Shown here: one piece after another, positions 22,431 to 32,538 of the stretch
Numbering within the stretch: position 1 is the stretch's first letter
Layout of the letters: every line of letters begins with the position of its first letter
Origin: Limnoperna fortunei
Lineage: Eukaryota > Mollusca > Bivalvia > Mytilida > Modiolidae
Length of the DNA: 64,000 bases
Assembly (NCBI GenBank): GCA_944474755.1
Contig: OX104112.1
Coordinates: 67,008,433-67,072,432 of the forward strand
Reading direction: 5' to 3'
Translations under genes and position numbers: made by a program
Notes under the pieces: model-generated
What the model saw: only the letters and a program-made list of their open reading frames with translations
Database searches by the model: none
Told to the model about the DNA's origin: nothing

Positions 22431-23661
22431 TTTTCTTTCCGTTCAATCTTGTCCGCACATTTTCTCTGAGACGCAATGTCCAATCAAGATGAAACTTTGG
22501 GAACATATTAAGGGTGACCCGAAGTTGTGCAATCCACTTTTGAAATTTTCAAAATGGCCGCCATTTTCAAAATGGCCACCATTGAATAAAATGGCGACCA
22601 TTGTCAGATCTCAGTAATGGCCAGAGCAATTTCAATGAAAATTGGTATACTGATACAGCTAACTATCCTGAGCATTTTTACCAAAAAAAATTAGACGCGA
22701 ACGACATTTCAAAATGGCCGCCATCCGAACACCACCCCTCTAAAAATGCAAAAATTTAAATGTCATCCGATTTCGACGAAATTTAGTACACAGGTAGATT
22801 ATGGCACCCTGAGTGTGCTATTACTTTCAAAATTTTTGTCCGACTTCCTGTTTCAAAATGGCGGCCGTTTCAAAGTTTTAAAAAATGGCGGCCGTTGTCA
22901 GATCTCCGTAACGGCCAGACCAATTTCAATGAAAATTGGTATACTGATACAGCTAACTATCCTGAGCATTTTTGCCAAAAAGAAATTTTTTCCGATTTCC
23001 GGTTTCAAAATGGCGGCCGTTTTAAAGTTTGAAAAAATGGCGGCCGTTGTCAGATCTAAGTAATGGCCAGAGCAATTTCAATGAAAATTGGTATACTGAT
23101 ACAGCTGACTATCCTGAGTATTTTTGCCAAAAAAAATGGACGCGAACGACATTTCAAAATGGCCGCCATCCGAACACCACCCCCTAAAAATGCAAAAATT
23201 TAAACGTCATCCGATTTCGACGAAATTTGGTACACAGGTATATTATGGTACCCTAAGTGTGCCACTACTTTTAAAATTTTTGTCCGACTTCCGGTTTCAA
23301 AATGGCGGCCGCTTTAAAGTTTTCAAAAATGGCGGCCATTGTCAGATCTCAGTAATGGCCAGAGCAATTTCAATGAAAATTGGTATACTGATACAGCTAA
23401 CTATCCTGAGCATTTTTGCCAAAAAAAAATTGGATGCGAACGACACCATTTTGTGATGGCAGCCGTTTCACCACACTCCCCCCCCCCCTACCGTTAACTT
23501 AGTCCGATTGCAACGAAATTTCATATGTAGGTATATTTTAATGCACAAACTAAGAATATCATGTCTATTTGGGTGTTTTCAACATGCACAAGAATAAAGT
23601 GGCAATGGGGGTTCATTTGGGAGACATTCTGTGTTGGCATCCCAACACAATCAGCACTAGT
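22334..23661 (+). mobile_element. D-family element, long core
   Basis: D cap, (CTTT)n microsatellite, and a core with several copies of the CAATTTCAATGAAAATTGGT module. It ends in TTCATTTGGGAGACAT (23612-23627), TGTGTTGGCATCCCAACACA and ATCAGCACTAGTT. The tail is the inverted copy of the cap start. Confidence 0.65.
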
Positions 23662-23662
23662 T

Positions 23663-23712
23663 AAGTCGCCGACCACGAAGTGTCGGGCGACTTATTGTTT
23701 TTACTCCGTTTC

Positions 23713-23744
<32 letters not shown>

Positions 23745-24492
23745 TTCATATTTCTTATGTTTTCCCCTCGCAATGTTGTCCGCTCGTTTTCTCGCTCATC
23801 TTTTAACCGATCGAAATGAAACTTTGGGAACATGTTAAGGGTGACCTGAAGTTGTGCAATCCACTTTTGAAATTTTCAAAATGGCCGCCGTTGAAAAAAA
23901 TGATGGCCGTTGTCAGATCTCAGTAATTGCCAAAGCAATTTCAATGAAAATTGGTATACTGGTACAGCTAACTATCCCGAGCATTTTTGCAAAAAAAAAT
24001 TTGACGCGGCCGACATTTCAAAATGGCCGCCATCCGAACACCACCCCCCTAAAAATGTAAAAATTTAAACGTCATCCGATTTAGACGAAATTTGGTATAC
24101 AGGTAGCTTATGATACCCTAAGTGTGCCACTATTTAAAAATGTTTTGTCCGACTTCCGGTTTCAAAATGGCGGCCGTTTTAAAGTTTAACAAAATGGCGG
24201 CCGTTGTCAGATCTCAGTTATGGCCAGAGCAATTTCAATGAAAATTGGTATACTGATACAGCTAACTATCCTGAGCATTTTTGCAAAAAAAATTTTTTGT
24301 CCGACTTCCGGTTTCAAAATGGCGGCCGTTTTAAAGTTTGCTTGTTTTCTCGCTCATCTTTTAACCGATCGAAATGAAACTTGGCCAACTGAAAGCTCAT
24401 GTTATGAAGTTGTGCTCTTGACTTTTAGTTCCCTCTACTCGGTCAAAAGTGCGGAACGGGAGGCGACTTCAACGTTTCGGGAAACGTAAATT
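23663..24492 (+). mobile_element. C-family element
   Basis: Complete unit: cap 23663-23693, (TTA)n, core, a GGCGACTT tail (24462-24469) and the ACGTTTCGGGAAACGT terminal hairpin (24472-24487). About 0.83 kb, no ORF with a recognisable product. Confidence 0.65.
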
Positions 24493-25128
24493 TTAATTAT
24501 TCTTCTTCTTTCTTTCTTTCTTTTTTCTTTCCGTTCAATCTTGTCCGCACATTTTCTCAGAGATGCAATGTCCAATCAAGATGAAACTTTGGGAACATGT
24601 TAAGGGTGACCTGAAGTTGTGCAATCCACTTTTGAAATTTTCAAAATGGCCGCCATTTTCAAAATGGCCGCCATTGAAAAAAAATGATGGCCGTTGTCAG
24701 ATCTCAGTAATTGCCAAAGCAATTTCAATGAAAATTAGTATACTGATACAGCTAACTATCCTGAGCATTTTTGCAAAAAAAAATTTGACGCGACCGACAT
24801 TTCAAAATGGCCGCCATCCGAACACCACCCCCCTAAAAATGAAAAAATTTAAACGTCATCCGATTTAGACGAAATTTGGTATACAGGTAGCTTATGATAC
24901 CCTGAGTGTGCCACTATTTACAAATTTTTGTCTGACTTCCGGTTTCAAAATGGCGGCCATTTTACTGCAGGAAAAAGTCAACTTTGTCCGATTTCAACAA
25001 AATTTGATTTCTAGGCATATTTTAATGTACTGATTTGAATGAAATACTATCCATAAGGATTATAGTGGCAATGGGGGTTCGTTTGGGAGACATTCTGTGT
25101 TGGCATCCCAACACAATCAGCACTAGTT
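24493..25128 (+). mobile_element. D-family body and tail without an adjacent cap
   Basis: Begins directly with TTCTTCTTTCTTTC and ends at the D tail (25078-25093) plus hairpin and CACTAGTTA. It probably continues the D element whose cap lies at 22280. Confidence 0.55.
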
Positions 25129-25822
25129 ATGTCTCCCAAACGAAGTTTTGGGAGACAAATTGTTTTTGTCCGGTTTCTTATTATTATTCTTCTTCTTTCT
25201 TTCTTTCTTTCTTTCTTTTTTCTTTCCGTTCAATCTTGTCCGCACATTTTCTCAGAGATGCAATGTCCAATCAAGATGAAACTTTGGGAACATGTTAAGG
25301 GTGACCTGAAGTTGTGCAATCCACTTTTGAAATTTTCAAAATGGCCGCCATTTTCAAAATGGCCGCCGTTGAAAAAAAATGAAGGCCGTTGTCAGATCTC
25401 AGTAATTGCCAAAGCAATTTCAATGAAAATTGGTATACTGATACAGCTAACTATCCTGAGCATCTCTGCAAAAAAAATTTGACGCGACCGACATTTCAAA
25501 ATGGCCGCCATCCGAACACCACCCCCCTAAAAATGCAAAAATTTAAACGTCATCCGATTTAGACGAAATTTGGTATACAGGTAGCTTATGATACCCTGAG
25601 TGTGCCACTATTTACAAATTTTTGTCTGACTTCCGGTTTCAAAATGGCGGCCATTTTACTGCAGGAAAAAGTCAACTTTGTCCGATTTCAACAAAATTTG
25701 ATTTCTAGGCATATTTTAATGTACTGATTTGAATGAAATACTATCCATAAGGATTATAGTGGCAATGGGGGTTCGTTTGGGAGACATTCTGTGTTGGCAT
25801 CCCAACACAATCAGCACTAGTT
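25129..25822 (+). mobile_element. D-family element, compact
   Basis: Cap at 25129-25158 (right arm ends GACAAAT instead of GACATAT), core, tail 25772-25787, terminal hairpin. Its ~690 bp is nearly identical to 24493-25128 apart from the cap. Confidence 0.65.
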
Positions 25823-26137
25823 ATGTCTCCCAAACGAAGTTTTGGGAGACAAATTGTTTTTGTCCGGTTTCTTATTATTATTCTTCTTCTTTCTTTCTTT
25901 CTTTCTTTCTTTTTTCTTTCCGTTCAATCTTGTCCGCACATTTTCTCAGAGATGCAATGTCCAATCAAGATGAAACTTTGGGAACATGTTAAGGGTGACC
26001 TGAAGTTGTGCAATCCACTTTTGAAATTTTCAAAATGGCCGCCATTTTCAAAATGGCCGCCGTTGAAAAAAAATGACGGCCGTTGTCAGATCTCAGTAAT
26101 TGCCAAAGCAATTTCAATGAAAATTCAAATTCTTCTT
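25823..26137 (+). mobile_element. D-family element truncated before the LINE
   Basis: Cap and first half of the core. It breaks off within CAATTTCAATGAAAATT and is followed by AAATTCTTCTT (26127-26137), the left copy of the LINE target duplication. Confidence 0.6.
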
Positions 26138-26341
26138 GAAGGGATAGGACGTGTTTTTCGGAGCTCCGCTCAAAGCATTTATTTATTGGTTATTTTGTAT
26201 TGTGGTTCGTAAATATTTGTATTGTTGTGTTCAGAAGAAGAAGCTCTTTCATTTTGTGGGGTGTATTTTGTATTTTCATCTCGGATTGCCGAGATTTTTG
26301 GTGGATTGTTTTTTGGTTTACTGGTTCATTTTTGTTTAAAG

Positions 26342-27892
26342 ATGGCGTCTCCTTCATTTTCAAGTGTTGTAGTCACGGGTAAAAGTACTCAGTTGTCAAA
26401 TGTAATTGCCTCGAGCAATTCTTTGTTAAACGATAAGGACAATAGGGACCTTAATTTAATCAAGAGGACAATGCCAACCAAGGTAGGTGTAAAATCCGCG
26501 CCCCAGGCTAATGTTAGTAATTTTGTAAATTCAAACGGAGAAAGTTCAAGATTAAAAAGTTCACCTTTGTCAACCGGTAATAATATAGAGTCTGTTCGAG
26601 AAAATGTAGGATCTGAACAGAACGATGACATGCCGTCATTTGGACATAAACCGTTTGGGTTCGTTTCAAGGAAACATGGCGTAAAGTTAACCAACATACA
26701 GTCGATCTCTATTGAGCAATATGTTGTTGCTATTGCTACTATTGTAAAGCCTGAAAATATAGTGGCTGCCTCTCGTATGAGGTCCGGGGTTGTAGTGTTT
26801 CTATCCAACCTTGAAGATGTTGAACTCTTGTGTTCTAATGGCCTTAGTATAGGTGATGAATTTATTAATGTTCAATGTTTAGTTAAGATCCCCAAAAAAG
26901 TAACTTTGTCCAACTGTCCCCCTTTTATTCCTAATGACTTATTGGAAGATGAATTGATGCGTTATGGCCGCATCATTTCTGACATTAAGCCTATTGCACT
27001 AGGCATCAAAATACCGGCTCTTAAACATGTAAAGTCTTTTAGAAGACAAGTTTCCCTTATTCCCCACCCCAGTGTAGTGTTACCAGAATATTTTGATATG
27101 TTTTACCAAAGACAAAACTACAGAATATTTCTTAATGACGATGTAGTTTGTTTTAAATGTAAGCATACTGGACATATTCAGAGCAGATGTCCAGAAAACA
27201 AATCTACTGCTGATAACAACAAGTCAGAATCAAGTACAGATGTCCCATTTACGGCTGAACCAGTTCCGCCAACTGGGACAGCTGGGCAGCCTGTTACCTT
27301 AGATGCTATAGTCCATGACTCTGCATCTAACACCACAGCCAATGTTACTACAATGGCAAAGTCTGGGCAATCTACTCTTGCCAATGTCATTGTTGATATT
27401 CACACCCCTGTTGAAAAATTGGAGAATGATCAACTGCCAGCTAAATCTGCAGTTAAGAGGAAAGCAGTAGACCATAATGACTCTATTATTAGTACCAAAA
27501 CCCCTACAACGGCTAAAATTGCAGATGTAGCTGGGGAAACTAATACAAGTATATGGGATTTACCCCCACCACCCCCTTGCATTCTTAACGCTAATGAAGA
27601 CGAGGATATAGACATTGAGTCTATATCCTCTGATTTGTCAGAACAAAACCTGTCACAAATAGTAGTAGATACTGAGCACAAATTATCCAGTGAGGAGCTG
27701 GATAGACTTCTTCTGGAACTTAAAAGTAATAAAAAGCCAGTTGAAAAATGCCAAGAGTATACCACCAACCTCAGGCAACTATGTCAAGATTTTATTGACC
27801 TTCGACGAAACCCTGAGTCCTCTTCCCAGATGAAAGCCCGTTTAAATAAATTGATAAAGAAATTAAAAACCTACCTGAAAACTCATGCTTAG
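26342..27892 (+). CDS. LINE ORF1 nucleic-acid-binding protein
   Basis: 516 residues from the chosen start MASPSFSSVV. The frame is open further upstream, but this ATG begins the protein-like sequence. Residues 1-100 are Ser/Asn-rich. Residues 100-265 form a globular region. Residues 270-283 are a CX2CX4HX4C zinc knuckle (Cys270, Cys273, His278, Cys283). A long low-complexity Thr/Pro/Asp region follows, and the last ~75 residues (SSEELDRLLLELKSN...) look helical or coiled-coil. ORF1 proteins of this kind bind the element RNA and form the ribonucleoprotein used for insertion. ORF2 starts 84 bases after its stop. Confidence 0.75.
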   Translation: MASPSFSSVVVTGKSTQLSNVIASSNSLLNDKDNRDLNLIKRTMPTKVGVKSAPQANVSNFVNSNGESSRLKSSPLSTGNNIESVRENVGSEQNDDMPSFGHKPFGFVSRKHGVKLTNIQSISIEQYVVAIATIVKPENIVAASRMRSGVVVFLSNLEDVELLCSNGLSIGDEFINVQCLVKIPKKVTLSNCPPFIPNDLLEDELMRYGRIISDIKPIALGIKIPALKHVKSFRRQVSLIPHPSVVLPEYFDMFYQRQNYRIFLNDDVVCFKCKHTGHIQSRCPENKSTADNNKSESSTDVPFTAEPVPPTGTAGQPVTLDAIVHDSASNTTANVTTMAKSGQSTLANVIVDIHTPVEKLENDQLPAKSAVKRKAVDHNDSIISTKTPTTAKIADVAGETNTSIWDLPPPPPCILNANEDEDIDIESISSDLSEQNLSQIVVDTEHKLSSEELDRLLLELKSNKKPVEKCQEYTTNLRQLCQDFIDLRRNPESSSQMKARLNKLIKKLKTYLKTHA

Positions 27893-27975
27893 AGATAAAA
27901 TATATCTAAGTCAATATGTATTGTCCACTTAATTATGCGTTTTTGTTCTGTATTTTTATTGCAATTACAATTGTA

Positions 27976-30900
27976 ATGTCCGGTTTTTCGTTAGTTTCAC
28001 TGAACACTCAAGGTTGTCGTGACTCTTTTAAAAGATATTTTATATTAGATTCTTTGAAATCTAAATTAAATGCAGATATAGTGTTTCTTCAAGATACCCA
28101 TACCATTCCTTCTGATGAAGGTATATGGAAAATGATATGGAGAGGAGAAATTGTGTTCTCTCATCTCTCGACTCTTTCTGCTGGATTAGCGATATGTTTG
28201 TCAAATAATTTAGAATATACTATTCTAGAGCATAAAGTTATATTACCCGGTCGCATTTTACATGCAACTATCAAACTACAGGAGCAAACTGTATATTTGT
28301 TGAATGTTTATTCCCCAACTTGCTCAAAAGAAAAACTAGACTTTTTGAAATATTTAAAACACCATTTGAATCAACTTGATTCTTCCATTCCAATATTTCT
28401 TGGAGGTGATTTTAATTGTACTACTAATCCTTCCCTAGATCGGACAGGAGATATTGAACCCCACCCCCATTCTTGTAATGAATTTAAATCTATTGTTAAA
28501 CGTTTCAAATTTATTGATACGTTTCGCAATATTCACCCGTACGATAGAACTTATTCCTGGTCGAGAAATGACGGTGTCGCCGCAAGACTTGATCGAATTT
28601 ATATATCTAAACACTATAGTCAGTTTATTCGATCCTCAGAAATAAAACCATGTTCATATTCTGATCACGATTACGTTCGTGTTTATTTTAAAGAAATACC
28701 AAATAAACACAAGAGTGCTTACTGGTGTTTAAATACATCTCTTTTAGATGATAAATTGTATGTTGACATGATAAGTAACTTTTGGCTTTCTTGGAAATTA
28801 CAGAAATCTGATTTTAAATGTATCCAAGATTGGTGGGATCGTGGAAAATACAAAATAAAGGAACTTTCGCAAGAATTTTCCATTAAAAGGAATTATGATT
28901 TTAAACATAAATTTGATGGTTTACAATCCGATATTGAATTATTAAAATCAAATATTACAACAAACCCTGATCTCAATGCTATTTTAATTGAGAAGCAAAA
29001 TCAGTTATCTGAACTTGAACGAATCCAGGCCCGTGGTGCTTGGGTTCGTTCAAGATTCAAATATGTTAATGATTCAGATAAACCAACAAAATATTTCTTT
29101 GACCTTGAAAAGAAACGTGGTACAAAAAAATTATTATCCCATTTAACCTTGCCTGATGGCAGTATAACTGATTCTGATCAGGAAATAAAAACCCTTGCCC
29201 GAAATTTTTACACAGACTTGTATAGCCCCGATCCTGTAGATGAAGGTTGTCAAAATGAGATTTTGAAAGACCTTCCTACATTAAATGAAACCCAAAAACA
29301 AACATTAGATAGTGTTATAAGTTATAATGAATTGTCCTCTGCCGTTTTAAAAATGAATAACAATAAGTCTCCTGGTATTGATGGGCTTCCTAGTGAATTT
29401 TACAAAACATTTTGGAACATCGTTGGTAAGGATATGCACGAAGTTTTTGTTTCTTCTATTGAAGAAAACAGACTTCCACTTTCGTGCAGAAGAGCCGTTC
29501 TGACGATGATTCCAAAGAAAGGTGACAGTAGTTTGTTGAAAAACTGGAGACCTGTGTCTCTTCTCTGTTGCGACTATAAAATATTAACGAGAGCTTTCTC
29601 GCTAAGACTCCGTACCGTTCTACCCGATATATTAAATATCGATCAAAGTTATTGTGTTCCCGGTCGTCATATAAGTGATAATATTCGTTTTATTTCTGAT
29701 GCTACGTGTTATGCTAATCAGGAAAATATCCCACTTGCTATTGTTTCCCTTGACCAAGAGAAGGCTTTTGATCGTGTTAATCATGGTTATTTGATGAAGA
29801 CATTAGAAGCTTTCGGTTTTGGAGATTATTTTATATCCTGTATAAAAACTATTTATACAGATGTACATAGTTTACTTAAAATTAATAACTCGTTATCGTC
29901 CCCTTTTCAATTTAAAAGAGGTATACGACAAGGATGTTCCTTGTCTGGTCAATTATATGCCATATGCCTTGAACCTCTTTTACACAAACTAAGGTCAAAG
30001 GACGGCTTATCAGGCCTTGAACTACCATTATCTGATGGTAAGAAAAGTTGTTTATCTGCTTATGCAGATGATTTGGATACTCTTTTAACGCAGGACTCTG
30101 ATTTTGATAGGTTGTCTTTCTGGTTAGATATATACCAGAAAGCTACCAATTCAAAAATTAATTTACAAAAGTCCGAAGGTTTGTGGGTTGGAAGTTGGAA
30201 AAATAGAAATGATTGTCCACTTGGTCTCAAGTGGAATAATAAAGGTTTAAAGGTTTTAGGTACTTTTGTTGGAAACAATAGAGATTTTTATAAACAAAAT
30301 TGGGAAGGGATGGAGGAGGATATTTCTGTCAAACTTGACAGGTGGAAGCCTTTTGCCCGCGGTTTGTCACTAAGAGGGCGAACACTTGTTATTAATTTAC
30401 TTTCCGCGTCAAAATTGTGGCATCGATTAAATTCTGTGGCCGTGCCCGATGAAATTATTAGCGCCATACAAAATAAATTTGTTGATTTTTTATGGCAAGG
30501 AAAACATTGGGTTTCCAAAGAAATGTTATATCTTCCTGTATGTACTGGAGGACAGGGTTTGGTTCATATTTTATCTAGAATTCGTGATTTTCGAATTCAG
30601 TTTATGTACAGATTTTTGACATTAATGAATGGTGAAGAAGTTCATCCTTGTTACTATTTTTGTAAATATTTTTTGTCTACTGTTTCTAATTTGAATTATG
30701 ATGTTCAATTGTTATTACTTGATGGGGATTTTCAATATACTAACATCCCAAGCTTTTATCAAGATTTAATAAAAGCCTGGAAATATTTTGAATCGTCTAG
30801 AATAAAAATAGATGACATCTCAGTTGCAGACATTTTAGAAGAACCTTTGTTTTTTAACCCTTTATTAGTTAACCCTAAAACCGATGAACCTTTTTATTTT

Positions 30901-32109
30901 GAAAATTTTGTAATTGCCTGTATGACCAAAGTTAAAGATCTTTTTGATACTAGTTTGAAAAGAAAATTAACTGCAGCAGATCTTGTTGGCATATTAAGCA
31001 TTCGTTCTGAACGCTGTATCCAACAACATCTAGATTTACTATGGTCGTCTTTTCCTCCGGAGTGGACTATATTGATTGACCGTTTTTTAAATAATGATAT
31101 TGATGTTGGTGTTGTTCACCAATACATTTTTAAATTAGATGTTGACAATGCGCCTGAATTAAGTAAGGGCGTTGTTCTAGATAAATGTCCCAAGAAAGTG
31201 ATTTATTTGTTATCTGTTGTTCAAAATTTTAATAATTTCCATACTAAAAAGTTAATATCCCCTTGGTGTAATATTTTACAATTAAATATTCCCCCTAATG
31301 TCATATATAGTCATGTTTATGAATATCCTCATAGCATGCATGAAGGTGACCTTAACTGGAGAATCCTTCATGGTGCTATTTCAACCGGTAAATTTTTCTG
31401 TAAAGCTGGTTATCAGCAGTCGGATGCATGTCCGTCTTGTGGTTTGCAAGAGGACTTGTATCATATTTTTGTTTCCTGTCCACGTTTACAAGGGCTTTTA
31501 AGTTATGTTCAAAATATTTTATTCAATTTAATTCCAAATGATATTAGTTCCAAAGACTCTTTAATATTTGGACCTTTTACTTTTTCTAGCACTGACCAAA
31601 CGCCACCTAAGGTCAGTGCAAATCGATCTCCTCCAGCTGTCCACACGCCATCCTCGGACAGCTGTCCAGTAAGGAGATCGAGTCCAGCTGATCCACCGCT
31701 ACCTAGGATCAGCTGTCCAGAATTTCCAGTATCAGCCGACCACACGTCATCCAGGGTCGGCTGTCCAGAGGCTACCAGACAACCAATGATGATGAAGGAC
31801 GGAACAGTCGTGTTGGGAGAATGTACCAACACGCAACGATGGACCAAGCGGTACAGGATCCCAAGACGACTGTTCCAGTGGATTGCCACCCAGGTGAAGA
31901 TGGCCACCTATGTGACCCTGCAACACCTAAGAACCAGAGGCGGAGAGACAGATCCACTCAAGGAATTTAGGTCGCGCATCCGCGCCCGGTTGGCAATAGA
32001 ATTTGCATATTGTAAGTTTTTAAATAATGTTGATTTCTTTTCAGATTTTTGGTGTTTTGGTAATATATTGTGTTTCATTTCAAATGACAAGCTTTTTGTT
32101 AATATTTAA
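27976..32109 (+). CDS. LINE ORF2: AP endonuclease, reverse transcriptase, zinc motif
   Basis: 1377 residues from MSGFSLVSLNTQG. The frame opens 60 bases earlier, but this Met directly precedes the endonuclease domain. Endonuclease (1-235): Asn9, QDTH around Asp40 where the family normally has QETH/QEVH, GGDFN at 143-147, and SDH at 229-231. Reverse transcriptase (about 470-760): KSPGIDGLPSEFYK, WRPVSLLCCDYKI, DQEKAFDRV, IRQGCSLSGQL, catalytic YADD at 696-699. A CX2CX7HX4C motif lies at 1152-1168. Residues 1205-1270 come from an in-frame hairpin array (31589-31763), after which base composition is GC-rich up to about 31980. It nicks target DNA and copies the LINE RNA onto it. Confidence 0.85.
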   Translation: MSGFSLVSLNTQGCRDSFKRYFILDSLKSKLNADIVFLQDTHTIPSDEGIWKMIWRGEIVFSHLSTLSAGLAICLSNNLEYTILEHKVILPGRILHATIKLQEQTVYLLNVYSPTCSKEKLDFLKYLKHHLNQLDSSIPIFLGGDFNCTTNPSLDRTGDIEPHPHSCNEFKSIVKRFKFIDTFRNIHPYDRTYSWSRNDGVAARLDRIYISKHYSQFIRSSEIKPCSYSDHDYVRVYFKEIPNKHKSAYWCLNTSLLDDKLYVDMISNFWLSWKLQKSDFKCIQDWWDRGKYKIKELSQEFSIKRNYDFKHKFDGLQSDIELLKSNITTNPDLNAILIEKQNQLSELERIQARGAWVRSRFKYVNDSDKPTKYFFDLEKKRGTKKLLSHLTLPDGSITDSDQEIKTLARNFYTDLYSPDPVDEGCQNEILKDLPTLNETQKQTLDSVISYNELSSAVLKMNNNKSPGIDGLPSEFYKTFWNIVGKDMHEVFVSSIEENRLPLSCRRAVLTMIPKKGDSSLLKNWRPVSLLCCDYKILTRAFSLRLRTVLPDILNIDQSYCVPGRHISDNIRFISDATCYANQENIPLAIVSLDQEKAFDRVNHGYLMKTLEAFGFGDYFISCIKTIYTDVHSLLKINNSLSSPFQFKRGIRQGCSLSGQLYAICLEPLLHKLRSKDGLSGLELPLSDGKKSCLSAYADDLDTLLTQDSDFDRLSFWLDIYQKATNSKINLQKSEGLWVGSWKNRNDCPLGLKWNNKGLKVLGTFVGNNRDFYKQNWEGMEEDISVKLDRWKPFARGLSLRGRTLVINLLSASKLWHRLNSVAVPDEIISAIQNKFVDFLWQGKHWVSKEMLYLPVCTGGQGLVHILSRIRDFRIQFMYRFLTLMNGEEVHPCYYFCKYFLSTVSNLNYDVQLLLLDGDFQYTNIPSFYQDLIKAWKYFESSRIKIDDISVADILEEPLFFNPLLVNPKTDEPFYFENFVIACMTKVKDLFDTSLKRKLTAADLVGILSIRSERCIQQHLDLLWSSFPPEWTILIDRFLNNDIDVGVVHQYIFKLDVDNAPELSKGVVLDKCPKKVIYLLSVVQNFNNFHTKKLISPWCNILQLNIPPNVIYSHVYEYPHSMHEGDLNWRILHGAISTGKFFCKAGYQQSDACPSCGLQEDLYHIFVSCPRLQGLLSYVQNILFNLIPNDISSKDSLIFGPFTFSSTDQTPPKVSANRSPPAVHTPSSDSCPVRRSSPADPPLPRISCPEFPVSADHTSSRVGCPEATRQPMMMKDGTVVLGECTNTQRWTKRYRIPRRLFQWIATQVKMATYVTLQHLRTRGGETDPLKEFRSRIRARLAIEFAYCKFLNNVDFFSDFWCFGNILCFISNDKLFVNI
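31589..31763. repeat. Four tandem hairpins inside LINE ORF2
   Basis: Perfect stem-loops at 31589-31619, 31634-31664, 31685-31715 and 31733-31763, spaced 45-51 bp. The left arms are GCACTGACC, CAGCTGTCC, CAGCTGATCC and CAGCCGACC, each answered by its exact reverse complement. The loops are related (AAACGCCACCTAA, ACACGCCATCCTC, ACCGCTACCTA, ACACGTCATCCAG). A further 9-bp stem (31624-31632 with 31672-31680) encloses the second hairpin. The segment is in frame with ORF2. Confidence 0.85.
31801..31876. repeat. Nested hairpin downstream of the ORF2 hairpin array
   Basis: GGAACAGTCGT (31801-31811) pairs with ACGACTGTTCC (31866-31876). Overlapping it, GTGTTGG (31810-31816) can pair with CCAACAC (31826-31832). 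It lies within coding sequence. Confidence 0.7.
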
Positions 32110-32199
32110 TGGTAAGTTATTTTAATTGTATTTGTATTTTTGTTTTTTAATTTTCTTGTCTTGTTTATATATTGTGAACCGCGATGTGTTAAAGGTTAA

Positions 32200-32354
32200 A
32201 ACATGGACTGGCGTGTACCAGTCCATGTTGACTTTGATCATTTGGACAAAGTCATTTATAGGGTTCTTTAATTTTAATATAGGTAGGTAATAATGTTTAA
32301 AGTTTAAACTGGCTTGTATCAGTTTAAACTGACTTTGATCAGTTGGACAAAGTC
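32200..32354 (+). promoter_or_regulatory. Duplicated double stem-loop in the LINE 3' UTR
   Basis: Copy 1 has a perfect 12-bp hairpin (32200-32211 with 32218-32229, loop CGTGTA) and then a GACTTTG...CAAAGTC hairpin (32230-32253). Copy 2 has a hairpin at 32301-32312 with 32319-32330 (loop CTTGTA) and the same second hairpin (32331-32354). The first stems differ in sequence (AACATGGACTGG against AGTTTAAACTGG) but both remain paired. LINE 3' UTR stem-loops often serve as the RNA signal recognised by the reverse transcriptase, and that role is inferred here. Confidence 0.65.
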
Positions 32355-32538
32355 TTTTATATTTCTATTGTATTTTTGTATACTTTTGGGTTTAAAGTCT
32401 ATATAATTATATGTATTTTCAAAATTGTTAAATAGCTTGTCATAATAATGTATTTGTAAGGATTATATTTTATGTTACTTGAATTTTTGATACCTTGTAC
32501 TACTGTGATATATTGTTTTATTTAATAAAGGGTATTGA

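Larger units (their letters stand above)
26138..32538 (+). mobile_element. Full-length Tx1-like LINE in a TTC microsatellite
   Basis: A 6.4-kb element with a 5' UTR, ORF1 (CCHC protein), ORF2 (endonuclease and reverse transcriptase) and a 3' UTR ending AATAAAGGGTATTG without a poly(A) tail. AAATTCTTCTT occurs at both flanks (26127-26137 and 32539-32549), an 11-bp target-site duplication in a TTC-rich run. ORF order, RT type (IRQGCSLSGQLYAI, AYADD) and a C-terminal KMATY...LRLEF-like region fit the Tx1 clade. From memory, some Tx1 members target TC or TTC microsatellites. Both ORFs are open, so the copy may be young. Confidence 0.8.

Noticed and set aside
31509..31957. Minus-strand ORFs opposite LINE ORF2
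   Set aside because: Shadows of the GC-rich hairpin segment. The plus-strand frame carries the recognisable LINE domains.
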